Shown piece after piece: positions 55,515 through 63,942 of a stretch of DNA of 64,000 nucleotides. Position 1 is the stretch's first letter. Each line of letters opens with the position of its first letter. A program made the position numbers and the translations under genes. The notes beneath the pieces were generated by a model that did no database searches, had not been told where the DNA came from, and saw only the letters and a program-made list of their open reading frames with translations. Origin of the DNA: Pedobacter sp. Leaf216 (GTDB lineage: Bacteria > Bacteroidota > Bacteroidia > Sphingobacteriales > Sphingobacteriaceae); assembly GCF_001421515.1 (NCBI RefSeq), contig NZ_LMKM01000038.1:62312-126311 (forward strand). The letters are read 5' to 3'.

Positions 55515-55652
55515 TACATATAAAATTTGAGCGCAAAATTAGTATTTATTTATGAAAGGGAAGAGATGAATCTATAAGATGGAAATGGGATGATTAAAAT
55601 GAAAAAACCAGCATGATTTGCCAAACCAAAGGCTTATTTTGAAATGGGAAGT

Positions 55653-56732
55653 TTATCCTTTTTTCTTTTTTAGCAAAGATAGGGTTACTAAACTGTTAAA
55701 GAGGATGCAAATGCCGATAATCATCAGGATGAGCACAAAATTACCAAGTTTTTGCAATGTAAGTGTTGCCGCAACAATAAGGATGTTGAAACCGAACGTG
55801 GCGAGCACAATCCAGTTGGGTTTTATACCCAGATTTTCCAAACGGTGATGGATGTGGTTACGGTCGCCTTTAAACGGAGATCTGCCTCTGAGGATTCTGA
55901 TGGTAAATACCCTTAATGAATCGAAGATGGGTACAATGAGTAGGGCTACTGCTATTGCGGGGGCTGAGTAGAAAGCTGGATCATTATTGCCTGTAAATTT
56001 ATTAAGCTCGATAAACTTAATGGCCAATGCGGCAGAAATGAGGCCGATAATTAACGCTCCGGTATCGCCCATAAATATTTTAGCGGGAAACCAGTTGTAT
56101 TTTAAAAATCCGCCAATTGCGCCTGCAAGTGCGAAACCGATAAATGCATAGGGTATCTGTCCCATCAGCAGGAATAAAATACCGAAAGCAAAGCTGGAAA
56201 AAATCCCTATTCCAGCCGCCAGACCATCTATGCCATCGATCAGGTTAAATGCATTATTAATGAAAATGATGAGCGCGATTGAAAACAGTCCGCCCCAAAG
56301 CGGCATCATATCCCAAATACCCAATACACCATATAGGCTGGTTAGCCTGAAAGCCCCAAAAACGACCAGTATAAAAGCGACTACAATCTGTAAAATAAAT
56401 TTGGTGCTGGTATTGGTGCCATATACATCGTCTTTTAAGCCAAGCGCTGAAAGTATAATGCATGATGCAATAAGAAAATTGGCTTCTTTAAAATTAATAA
56501 CAGCTGAAAAAAGTAAAATGCTTACGGTAAAGCTTCCTACAATGGCCAGTCCGCCCAAACGGGAAATGTTGCGTTTGTGGGTTTTACGGTAAAGATCGTT
56601 TTTATCAAAAAGGCGGTATTTAAGCGAGGTATAGATAATGCTTGGAACACTTATAACCACAATGGAAAAAGCCAATATAAAAATGGCAATACAGAAATAG
56701 CCGGAATAAGTATTCAGTATCGGTTCAAACAA
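55653..56732 (-). CDS. WecA/TagO/RfbF-type undecaprenyl-phosphate sugar-1-phosphate transferase
   Basis: A 359-aa membrane enzyme of the MraY/WecA family. It transfers a HexNAc-1-phosphate to undecaprenyl phosphate at the start of polysaccharide chains. Catalytic motifs are LKDDVYGTNTST, NNAFNLIDGIDGLAAG and KIFMGDTGALIIG, with about ten helices. It differs from MraY in the short cytoplasmic loops and HIHHRLENLGI near the C-terminus, typical of WecA. It lies 0.3 kb before the glycosyltransferase gene at the edge of the exopolysaccharide locus, so it is probably the initiating enzyme. Confidence 0.92.
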   Translation of the reverse strand: MFEPILNTYSGYFCIAIFILAFSIVVISVPSIIYTSLKYRLFDKNDLYRKTHKRNISRLGGLAIVGSFTVSILLFSAVINFKEANFLIASCIILSALGLKDDVYGTNTSTKFILQIVVAFILVVFGAFRLTSLYGVLGIWDMMPLWGGLFSIALIIFINNAFNLIDGIDGLAAGIGIFSSFAFGILFLLMGQIPYAFIGFALAGAIGGFLKYNWFPAKIFMGDTGALIIGLISAALAIKFIELNKFTGNNDPAFYSAPAIAVALLIVPIFDSLRVFTIRILRGRSPFKGDRNHIHHRLENLGIKPNWIVLATFGFNILIVAATLTLQKLGNFVLILMIIGICILFNSLVTLSLLKKKKG

Positions 56733-56873
56733 AATATCGGGGACTTGCCAGCAAATATAACTATTGTAATGATAACAAAATAGGCCTAAAAATTCTTTAC
56801 CATGATATAAATCAAATGGGGTACTTTTCTAAAATATTGAAATCAGGCGACAGGTGCAAAAGATGATTTTGTA

Positions 56874-57614
56874 CTAAAGCTGACTCAGCTTACTGAACTT
56901 TTTTTTAAGCACAACTAATAATGGATTGGGTACTTTATTTCTTTTTAAGGCTTTATAATCATCGATAAATGCAGCTATCCTGTTTTGTATTGATCGATTG
57001 CTGAGTCCGCCGGTACGCATGGAAACCATTAAAAGCGGCAAATGTAGTGCTTTGATTTTATGTTGGTAAAAGTAGCGCAAAATGAGGTCGTAATCTGCTG
57101 TTGTACGAAGATCTAAGGCGTAATTACCATAATTTTTAAACAACTCTTTTTTTAAGTACAAGGTGGGGTGTGCGGGCATCCAGCCTTCTTTTATATGCTG
57201 TTGACTGGCTTGTTTCGATCTCCACTTTCTAATGATCTGATTGGTATGCGGATGAACATAGTTAAGGTCTCCATATATTCCATCAATCCCCGGATTTTCG
57301 ATAAAAGCTTTGGCAACTGCGCTCAAGATTTCAGAGCTGGCCAATTTATCATCTGCATTTAAGATTCCAACGACATCTCCTGTTGCTTGTTCAATACCTT
57401 TATTAATGGCATCGTATAATCCTTTATCTTTCTCTGAAACAAAATAATTTATGTGTTTGCTGTTTTCTTGAATAATGTTTATCGTACTATCTGTAGATGC
57501 TCCATCTATCACCAAATATTCCAGATCGGGATAAGTTTGTGCTTTTACTGAATCAAAACAATCCTGCAAGAATGTTTCGCCATTATATACAACCGTGATG
57601 AGTGAAATTTTCAT
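56874..57614 (-). CDS. Glycosyltransferase family 2
   Basis: A ~246-aa GT2 enzyme. Start MKISLITVVYNGETFLQDC is the GT2 Rossmann entry, LEYLVIDGASTDST carries the nucleotide-diphosphate and metal binding region, and GILNADDKL is the DXD-like motif (ADD). ATTADYDLILRYF is a typical late motif. I chose Met4 of the frame at 57614. It adds a sugar to a lipid-linked oligosaccharide, in line with its neighbours in the EPS region. The donor sugar is not predictable. Confidence 0.9.
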   Translation of the reverse strand: MKISLITVVYNGETFLQDCFDSVKAQTYPDLEYLVIDGASTDSTINIIQENSKHINYFVSEKDKGLYDAINKGIEQATGDVVGILNADDKLASSEILSAVAKAFIENPGIDGIYGDLNYVHPHTNQIIRKWRSKQASQQHIKEGWMPAHPTLYLKKELFKNYGNYALDLRTTADYDLILRYFYQHKIKALHLPLLMVSMRTGGLSNRSIQNRIAAFIDDYKALKRNKVPNPLLVVLKKKFSKLSQL

Positions 57615-57708
57615 ATTTACCAAAGGGACAATCTGACTTTATTGTGTAAAGCAAACCTGGGTAAATATAGCAATACAATTAGTAGGTGTAAAGTAAATTG
57701 GAAGGGTG

Positions 57709-58134
57709 CTAAAATTTATTTCTTCTCCTTATGATGAATATGCCAAAAATACCTGCGGCAGTGGCGAGTGGCCATGAGTAATCGTCGAGGTTGCAATTTA
57801 CAAAGGTATAATCGACAAGGGTACCAGTTGGACAAGCTACACAAATCGCGATCTGGAGCCCCCCAAGGTTTGCACCCAAAGTTGGATTCCCATAAATACA
57901 AGAACCACCGCTACTATTAATATTTACCCAACCTGGGCAAGTGCCATACGCAGTTGAATATGGAGAAGTAATATAAAAAGTTTTTGTACCTAAAGAAAGG
58001 GGAATTAAATTAACAGTACTATAACCTGCAAAATTTGGGTAAACAGTATTTCCTACCAGACAGCCCTCTGCAGCAAAAGATGGCTTTGCGAAACAAATAA
58101 AGATGATAAGAAAGATTATCTGCAAGCATTTCAT
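57709..58134 (-). CDS. Small secreted Cys-rich protein with C-terminal sorting-like tail (copy 1)
   Basis: A 141-aa protein: signal peptide to ~residue 21 (FAKPSFA), mature N-terminus AEGCLVGNTVYPN, six cysteines, and a tail of NCNLDDYSWP, then hydrophobic LATAAGIFGIFII and RRRNKF. The arrangement (short acidic motif, membrane helix, arginine cluster at the very end) is that of exosortase-type sorting signals. Three nearby genes (58298, 59256, 59922) have the same plan with different sequence. No known family is recognised in the mature part. It would be exported and either anchored or processed at the outer surface. Confidence 0.7.
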   Translation of the reverse strand: MKCLQIIFLIIFICFAKPSFAAEGCLVGNTVYPNFAGYSTVNLIPLSLGTKTFYITSPYSTAYGTCPGWVNINSSGGSCIYGNPTLGANLGGLQIAICVACPTGTLVDYTFVNCNLDDYSWPLATAAGIFGIFIIRRRNKF

Positions 58135-58297
58135 GGTCGAATCCGGGGTGGTTCAACACAAACTTACGCATACTGGATACCCTATTTATTGTTCGTTTTG
58201 TTCAAAAAAAGAAGTAAATGTATAATGCGATACCCAGTAACTATCTATAAAATCGTACACTTGCCAAAACTATAAGGAATATTTTTTAATTATGATG

Positions 58298-58867
58298 TTA
58301 ATAAAGACTGCTTGCTCTTTTTCGAATAAACAAAAAACTACAGGCTCCTATTGGAAATAATAACAATGAAAGATAATCATCAATAGGTAGATTATTAAGC
58401 TGCGCTGAACATGGATAATTTGGATCCGCATCAGCATAATATGCGGGATCGTTGTACCTATAATCAATCTCAGTTCCTTCATTACCATTGCCGCTCGTAA
58501 AGTTTGCGGTATAAGAAGATGAAGTTGCGCACCTTGTATTGGAGGTTCCTGTAATTTCATTTGCTGCGTTATAGGAGACGTTGGAGTTTGTAGCAGATAC
58601 ATACCTGGTGCCTGCCGGATACACATTTATATAGCCGCATCTATAGCCGCTGTATCCGTTACCTGTAATTATGGGTACTAATGGACTAGATCTGTAAAGC
58701 CGAACACTTTGGGTAATGTCTCCATTGTAAGTGGCCGTGCCTAAAAATTGTGTTGCTACATTACTACCTAAATTACAGCCACGTCCGGTAACTTGACTAA
58801 ATGATGGTGATATAAACGAGAAAAATAAAACTGCTGACGAGACAGTTAAAGAGAGATATTTCGACAT
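58298..58867 (-). CDS. Small secreted protein with C-terminal sorting-like tail (copy 2)
   Basis: A 189-aa protein with signal peptide (to ~residue 25, SPSFSQ), then GRGCNLGSNVATQF, long Tyr/Asn/Thr/Ser-rich beta-like region, and the tail LPIDDYLSLLLFPIGACSFL ending in RKRASSLY. The PIDD motif before the helix is most like a PID-CTERM domain. It is the largest of the four, with cysteines at the start (GC), in YRCGY, CATSS and NYPCSAQ, and at the tail. Function unknown; surface attachment is inferred from the tail. Confidence 0.7.
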   Translation of the reverse strand: MSKYLSLTVSSAVLFFSFISPSFSQVTGRGCNLGSNVATQFLGTATYNGDITQSVRLYRSSPLVPIITGNGYSGYRCGYINVYPAGTRYVSATNSNVSYNAANEITGTSNTRCATSSSYTANFTSGNGNEGTEIDYRYNDPAYYADADPNYPCSAQLNNLPIDDYLSLLLFPIGACSFLFIRKRASSLY

Positions 58868-59255
58868 TATTGTTTGGTACTAATGGGTGCACATACGTAA
58901 CTCCCATGAATGGAGATGTTATGCGGCAATCTTTTTGTTTATGATAATAGACAACTAAATCCTGAAGCAGCGACAGTATAAAACCGAACACACACCCCAA
59001 ATAATCGTAAGATTAATATTACAAAACTAAGCAAAAAAGAAAAAAATAATAAATGAACGAAATGAATATGAGGCAGATATGACATATCTACCAAATCATA
59101 AAAATTATAAAAAAATACGCTGAAATGCAATAAAACCCAGAAAAGCGGGTAAAGGCAATGAACATTGGCGAGCAAAACGCTTGACAATTGTCATCGAGAA
59201 AATCGAATTGATAATTTTAATATTTAAGTATTGGCGCTATTATTGGAAACAATAT
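58868..59255. other. AT-rich intergenic stretch among the secreted-protein genes
   Basis: About 390 bases, very AT-rich. Hydrophobic reading frames can be drawn in it on the minus strand, but their composition (runs of Phe/Leu/Val from T-rich DNA) suggests they are not real. No RNA gene or repeat is recognised. It should contain the promoter of the gene ending at 58298. Confidence 0.5.
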
Positions 59256-59678
59256 TTAGTTACTGCTTAATTTTTCTTTATAGATAATAGATAAAGCAAC
59301 AGCCCCACTAGTAAGTAAAAGCAATAAAATATTTTCGTCTAGGGAACAGTATATCATTGTGAAAGTTCCTCTAATGCCCACCTGTGCACCATTGCAACTT
59401 GTAAAAACACAGTTATTACCAGAGGCATCACAAGTTTGCGTAATGCTAACAGTGCAAACTGTGCAAGTAGCAGGGCCAGAAGTTGGAGTCCAATAACAGT
59501 AACTCGGACTAAGGGAGACAGCGCCTGATACTGGCAGAAAATACGGCGGATATGGTTCTCTTGTATAAACCTTATTGGTGGAAGGTAAGTAGCAACCAGT
59601 ATATGTGCCTTGAGCTTTAGTGATACTACTTAAAAACACGCAAAATAATATACATAATAAGCAATTAACTGTTTTCAT
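59256..59678 (-). CDS. Small secreted Cys-rich protein with C-terminal tail (copy 3)
   Basis: The best start is Met at 59678 (MKTVNCLLCIL; the frame extends to 59690). Signal peptide ends near KAQ, then GTYTGCYLPSTNKVYT, a Pro-rich part (REPYPPYFLPV) and a Cys-rich centre (CYW, TCTVC, QTC, NNC). The tail is IYCSLDENILLLLLTSGAVA followed by LSIIYKEKL. It has the same tripartite plan as its neighbours, though the final basic cluster is weak (YKEKLSSN). At least eight cysteines in ~120 mature residues suggest disulfides. Function unknown. Confidence 0.68.
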   Translation of the reverse strand: MKTVNCLLCILFCVFLSSITKAQGTYTGCYLPSTNKVYTREPYPPYFLPVSGAVSLSPSYCYWTPTSGPATCTVCTVSITQTCDASGNNCVFTSCNGAQVGIRGTFTMIYCSLDENILLLLLTSGAVALSIIYKEKLSSN

Positions 59679-59709
59679 AAGCGGGACCAAGGGATAAACT
59701 ATTGTCGCA

Positions 59710-59740
59710 CAAAGTTAGCACACACTTGTAAGAATACCAA
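59710..59740 (-). promoter_or_regulatory. Bacteroidota-type promoter of the secreted-protein gene at 59256-59678
   Basis: On the minus strand TTG (complement of 59738-59740) is followed after 20 bases by TAACTTTG (complement of 59710-59717), matching -33 TTG and -7 TAnnTTTG with the right spacing. The leader to the ATG at 59678 is about 25-30 bases. Confidence 0.5.
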
Positions 59741-59921
59741 TAAATATGGTAAATCATACAAAAAATTTGATTTATGTACTTAACTATGAGTATAGTACAA
59801 ACCTGATTAAATGTTTATTAAACAAATAATATTCAGAAAGTAAAGACATCGTTATTAACAGGAGTTGCCGACAAAGATATTTTTAAGCTAAAATTCAATG
59901 TATCTCATATAGTCTATCTAT

Positions 59922-60260
59922 TTAGAGATGCTTGCGATTTCGCAGATTTAAAAATACTATAGTTCCCAAAATAATGTATAAGGGATTAACCAAGTCATCT
60001 AAAGGACATTCTGTAATAAACAGTTTTTCAGTGTACTCAAAGCCAAAGCAGCCGAATGGCGTTGGCACGCCAAAGCAGTTTTTTCTGCTGGTGCCAGTGT
60101 CTTTATATTTGCATTTAATATCTGTTTGACAACTGTTGGGCACCAGGTTTCCAAAAACATCATACAAGCAGTTTCCATCCGAACTTGCTGCCCATTGAGC
60201 AGAAGCAAACGATGAAAAAATAAGGAGAAAGAAAACAATGGCACAGAGCTGCTTTTTCAT
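59922..60260 (-). CDS. Small secreted protein with C-terminal tail (copy 4)
   Basis: The Met at 60260 gives a signal MKKQLCAIVFFLLIFSSFAS followed by AQWAASSDGNC; the longer frame to 60359 starts with a non-signal stretch. The mature part has NCLYDVFGNLVPNSC, KCKYKDTGTSRKNC and GVPTPFGCFG. The tail is FITECPLDDLVNPLYIILGT, then IVFLNLRNRKHL with a basic end. CPLDD matches the motif of the other three members. It is the nearest of the four to the exopolysaccharide export genes, which are divergent from it. Function unknown. Confidence 0.68.
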   Translation of the reverse strand: MKKQLCAIVFFLLIFSSFASAQWAASSDGNCLYDVFGNLVPNSCQTDIKCKYKDTGTSRKNCFGVPTPFGCFGFEYTEKLFITECPLDDLVNPLYIILGTIVFLNLRNRKHL

Positions 60261-60518
60261 TAGATAGTAATAAAAACTAATACTCTGCGAATACCGTATT
60301 ATAAATACGACAAAACAATTAATCTTGATAATTCGCAAGCGCATTATTTTTTTTAACAATACAAATCATACACCTGTTATCGATTTGATTATCAGATACA
60401 TCTTAAGAAAAATACAGCAGCATTAATATTCTATTCATAATCAATGTATTATAGCGGGACAGGTCTCTTATGGTAATAAGATAACAGATTATGCTTTTTT
60501 TTTAGCCAATAGAAAACG
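60261..60518. other. Divergent intergenic region before the exopolysaccharide export genes
   Basis: No gene is visible. It contains AT-rich sequence with the divergent promoters of the last secreted-protein gene and of the wza-like gene. No clear long repeat or regulatory RNA is seen. Confidence 0.5.
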
Positions 60519-60526
60519 TATTTTTG
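60519..60526 (+). promoter_or_regulatory. Candidate -7 element of the wza-wzc unit
   Basis: TATTTTTG fits TAnnTTTG and lies 46 bases before the start of the wza-like gene. A -33 box is not clear within the T-rich sequence upstream. Moderate support from position and consensus. Confidence 0.4.
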
Positions 60527-60572
60527 TAGCAGATATGTGGAAGTTTAATCGCATAAACGTATCTTTAAAATT

Positions 60573-61403
60573 ATGTCCCAAAAGAAATACTTACCTCTGC
60601 TACTACTATGCGTTGTTATTTTAAGTTCAATCTTATCGAGTTGTTCTGTACGCAAGCAACATAGCTTATTCAATGCGCCAACAGATATTGTTACAGATAC
60701 GATTAAGCAGGTTTATGTGGTAAATGATCAAGGGCTTAGTGATATTTATTATAAAATTAAAGTTAATGATCAACTGGCCATCCGGAATGTGCAGAATCCG
60801 GAATTTGGAGCAACAAATGGTAATAGCGCAGGAGTTTCAGGCTCAGCAAACTCCAACAGTAACCAAAGTGGCTCCGCTCAGAATGTATTGGCTTATGCGG
60901 TAGAGCCTGATGGTATGGTTAATTTACCAGCGGTAGGCAGAGTAGAAGTCATCGGCTTAACAAGAAGAGAAGCAGCCATCAAAATACAGAATATTTATAA
61001 AAGTAAATTGCTCAAAGATCCGATAATTGAATTAACTGTAGTGAATTTGAAGGTTACCTTACTGGGTGAATTTGGAAGACAAGGAAATTTTTACCTCGAA
61101 AAAGACAATACAGATCTCATTGAAATAATAGGAGAAGCTGGTGGGATTACCAAAACGGCAGACCCCAAAAGTTTAAAAATTATTAGGGGTGATCGCAGCC
61201 ATCCCGAAATTATCTATGTTAATTTAAACGATATCAATAGCCTGGCTAGTAAGAAACTGGTACTTCAAAATAACGATATTATTGTTATCCAGCAAACCAA
61301 AGGGCAAGCCTTAAGCGAACGTTTACAAAGCTATAATAATATTGTACAGCCTCTATTGGTGGTGATTAACCTTGCAACATTAATTTTCGCGCTAACACGT
61401 TAA
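60573..61403 (+). CDS. Polysaccharide export lipoprotein, Wza-like
   Basis: A 276-aa outer-membrane lipoprotein: signal with lipobox LSSC (Cys24), a poly-export domain (residues ~55-150, YYKIKVNDQLAIRNVQNPEF and VEPDGMVNLPAVGRVEVIGLTRREA), then an SLBB-type domain (~155-240, VTLLGEFGRQGNFYL, NNDIIVIQQ) and a C-terminal hydrophobic helix (PLLVVINLATLIFAL). Wza forms the octameric channel through which polysaccharide leaves. The segment GNSAGVSGSANSNSNQSG is a Ser/Gly/Asn-rich loop. Its stop overlaps the wzc start (TAATG). Confidence 0.93.
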   Translation: MSQKKYLPLLLLCVVILSSILSSCSVRKQHSLFNAPTDIVTDTIKQVYVVNDQGLSDIYYKIKVNDQLAIRNVQNPEFGATNGNSAGVSGSANSNSNQSGSAQNVLAYAVEPDGMVNLPAVGRVEVIGLTRREAAIKIQNIYKSKLLKDPIIELTVVNLKVTLLGEFGRQGNFYLEKDNTDLIEIIGEAGGITKTADPKSLKIIRGDRSHPEIIYVNLNDINSLASKKLVLQNNDIIVIQQTKGQALSERLQSYNNIVQPLLVVINLATLIFALTR

Positions 61404-63802
61404 TGGAAAAAGAACAGAATTTAGAAGCAAAGGCCGTTAGCCAGCAAATTGATTTTTATAAAATATTCCGTGTTTTTTGGAGTAGATGGTATTGGATTGC
61501 CGGCTGTATAGCTATTGCTTTGGTTATTGCTAAAATTAAGGTATTGTATACTATACCGGTATATCAAACCTATGCTTCATTGAAATTACAAGACAGCAAC
61601 CCGAGCGTAAGCACCAATAACCAGATGCCTACGCAGGTTTATAACTATACGGATAAAATTCAGGCAGAAAGTTTTGTCATCAGGAGTAACGAAGTAATGT
61701 TAAATGCCATTGCTAATCTTGATTATAAAATCTCTTATTACCTTAAAGGAAGAATCAGGACAACAGAACTTTACCCAAATATTCCATTTCAGATCGAGAT
61801 CATTAAACAGGATTCAGTCAATTTTAGTAAAGGATTATATGTTGTTGAGGCTTTAGATAAAAACACCTTCAAAATCGGTGACCCAAATAATCAAAAGGCT
61901 CAATTAGTTCCGCATAAATACGGAGAAGTAATAAACTTAGGGAATATGCAGTTCCGGATCCGATCGGAAATTCCAAACGGAAATTACAGCTTTAAATTTA
62001 ATACCAAGGAGGATTTTGTTGGCAGGGCCATGAGTGTAAATGTGGCGGAAGCAGCTCGTTTTACCAATGTAATGAGCTTAAGTTTAACGGATGGCAACCC
62101 AGTATTTGCTGCAGATATGCTTAATGCTATTATGAAGGAATATGTTCGTTACGACTTGATTCAACGGCAGCGATCTGCAAAGCAAACGGTTGAATTTATC
62201 GACAGTCAGTTGGGTTTTATTAATACCGAAGCAGGAAAATCAGGAAGTACCCTTGCAAATTACAAAACGCAGAACAAGATTGTGGATTTGGGTACTTCAA
62301 CTTCAATGACTGTAAGTAAACTTGCCGATTTCGAAAAACAAAAAACCGAACTTAACATTAAACTCCTTGGTATAAAACAACTGGAGGACCAGGTTAACAA
62401 CAACCGAACTAAGGTTGAAATTGGCCTTGACTTAGAGGGAGAACTGAATTCGGGCCTGGGTTCATTGGTGATGCAGTTAAATACCCTTTTGACTAACCGT
62501 GAAATTAAGCTTAGCCAATTTACATCAGATTCGCAACCAGTTAAACAAATTGAACAACAGATTTCGAATATCAAATCAGGAATTAGAAATAATATCCGGC
62601 TGATGCGGGAAGGCAATGAGCAAACGCTTCGTTACATTGACAACCAAATTTCAGGAGTAAACCAAAGCATTAGTACTATACCTTTAAAAGAACAAAACTT
62701 TGTTAAATTGAGTACTAATTTTGAAGTGAATAACAAAGTCCGTTCCTATTTATCGGAGAAGAAATTAGAGGCAGAGATGAATGCGGCAGCCATTGTTGCA
62801 GGAGCTGCTATTGTTAATTTTGCCTACCCTTCTTATTTTTCTATTGCATCCGATTCAAATAAGGTATATACATTCGCTATATTACTAGGTACGGGGGTAG
62901 GAATGGGCTTAATTTTATTAGTGCGCTTCTTAAATCCCTACATCTATGATAAAGAGGCCGTTGAGGGCTTGACAAAAACGCCAATCATTGGTGTTATACG
63001 TAAATTTCCTGATTTTATAGATCAGGACAATCGGCAAGCATTGTCGATTGCCAAGCCCAAATCAGTTTTTGCCGAATCTGTCCGTTCTGTAAGAACTAAC
63101 CTAAGCTTTTTGGCCAGTCATAAACAAAGTAAAATAATTTGCGTTACCTCAGAAATCTCAGGAGAAGGAAAATCATTTGTTACTCTGAACCTTGCCGGCA
63201 CTTTAGCGCTAATCGATAAGAAAGTAATATTAATTGCTGCGGATTTACGTAAATCCAGACTACACAAGGCTTTCGATGTTGATAATAAAAAAGGCTTAAG
63301 TTCGGTACTCTCCGGGCAGCATCAACTTGAAGATGTGTTGATCCACGATGAAATTCACCGTATAGACTTTATTCCCTCAGGACCTGTTCCACCTAATCCG
63401 TCTGAACTATTGCACACAGTTTTTATGCAAAATTTACTTCGAAATTTAGAAAAAGAATATGATTACGTACTGGTTGATACTGCACCCGTTGGTTTGGTAT
63501 CAGATGCTATTCCCCTCATCCGACAATCTGATGTGAATTTATTTGTGATCCGTTCAGGTGTGTCACAACAAAGGGCTGCAAGCATCCCTGAGAGGCTATC
63601 CAGGGAGTATGGCCTTAACAATCTAGCTATTGTACTTAATGCTTTTGGCGACGATGCGCTTTATTCGAATTATTATACTACTGATTACAGTCGTGGAGGT
63701 GGAAACAGCACTTACTATTATTCTGATTACTCTGGTTATTCTGGCTCTGGCTATTATGATGAGGAGAAACGAAAATGGTGGATGTTTTGGAAAAGGAAAT
63801 AA
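61403..63802 (+). CDS. Wzc-like chain-length determinant and tyrosine autokinase
   Basis: A 799-aa inner-membrane protein: Wzz domain with one N-terminal helix (~30-50), a periplasmic coiled-coil region (~150-450), a second helix (~490-515), and a cytoplasmic BY-kinase domain. The BY-kinase has Walker A SGEGKSFVTL (~585), Walker A' ILIAADLRKSRLHKAF (~612) and Walker B YDYVLVDTAPVGLVSDA (~685). The C-terminus is a Tyr cluster (YSNYY, STYYYSDYSGYSGSGYYDEE) for autophosphorylation. It sets polysaccharide length and works with Wza. Full length, no damage. Confidence 0.95.
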   Translation: MEKEQNLEAKAVSQQIDFYKIFRVFWSRWYWIAGCIAIALVIAKIKVLYTIPVYQTYASLKLQDSNPSVSTNNQMPTQVYNYTDKIQAESFVIRSNEVMLNAIANLDYKISYYLKGRIRTTELYPNIPFQIEIIKQDSVNFSKGLYVVEALDKNTFKIGDPNNQKAQLVPHKYGEVINLGNMQFRIRSEIPNGNYSFKFNTKEDFVGRAMSVNVAEAARFTNVMSLSLTDGNPVFAADMLNAIMKEYVRYDLIQRQRSAKQTVEFIDSQLGFINTEAGKSGSTLANYKTQNKIVDLGTSTSMTVSKLADFEKQKTELNIKLLGIKQLEDQVNNNRTKVEIGLDLEGELNSGLGSLVMQLNTLLTNREIKLSQFTSDSQPVKQIEQQISNIKSGIRNNIRLMREGNEQTLRYIDNQISGVNQSISTIPLKEQNFVKLSTNFEVNNKVRSYLSEKKLEAEMNAAAIVAGAAIVNFAYPSYFSIASDSNKVYTFAILLGTGVGMGLILLVRFLNPYIYDKEAVEGLTKTPIIGVIRKFPDFIDQDNRQALSIAKPKSVFAESVRSVRTNLSFLASHKQSKIICVTSEISGEGKSFVTLNLAGTLALIDKKVILIAADLRKSRLHKAFDVDNKKGLSSVLSGQHQLEDVLIHDEIHRIDFIPSGPVPPNPSELLHTVFMQNLLRNLEKEYDYVLVDTAPVGLVSDAIPLIRQSDVNLFVIRSGVSQQRAASIPERLSREYGLNNLAIVLNAFGDDALYSNYYTTDYSRGGGNSTYYYSDYSGYSGSGYYDEEKRKWWMFWKRK

Positions 63803-63942
63803 GATCAATTGGTTAAACAATGCCATTCATTGATCAATAGTTCATGGTTAATTGGTGTGGAAAAGGTTAATTGATATCTACCAATAGGGTGGTATGATTG
63901 AAATGTTGAAGTGAGCAAGGATTTTTATAAAGATTAAGCTTA

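Noticed and set aside
58939-59187. 82-aa hydrophobic minus-strand frame between secreted-protein genes
   Set aside because: Composition (Phe, Leu, Val, Tyr runs) follows from T-rich DNA. No signal peptide logic or neighbour coupling; overlapped by another random frame.
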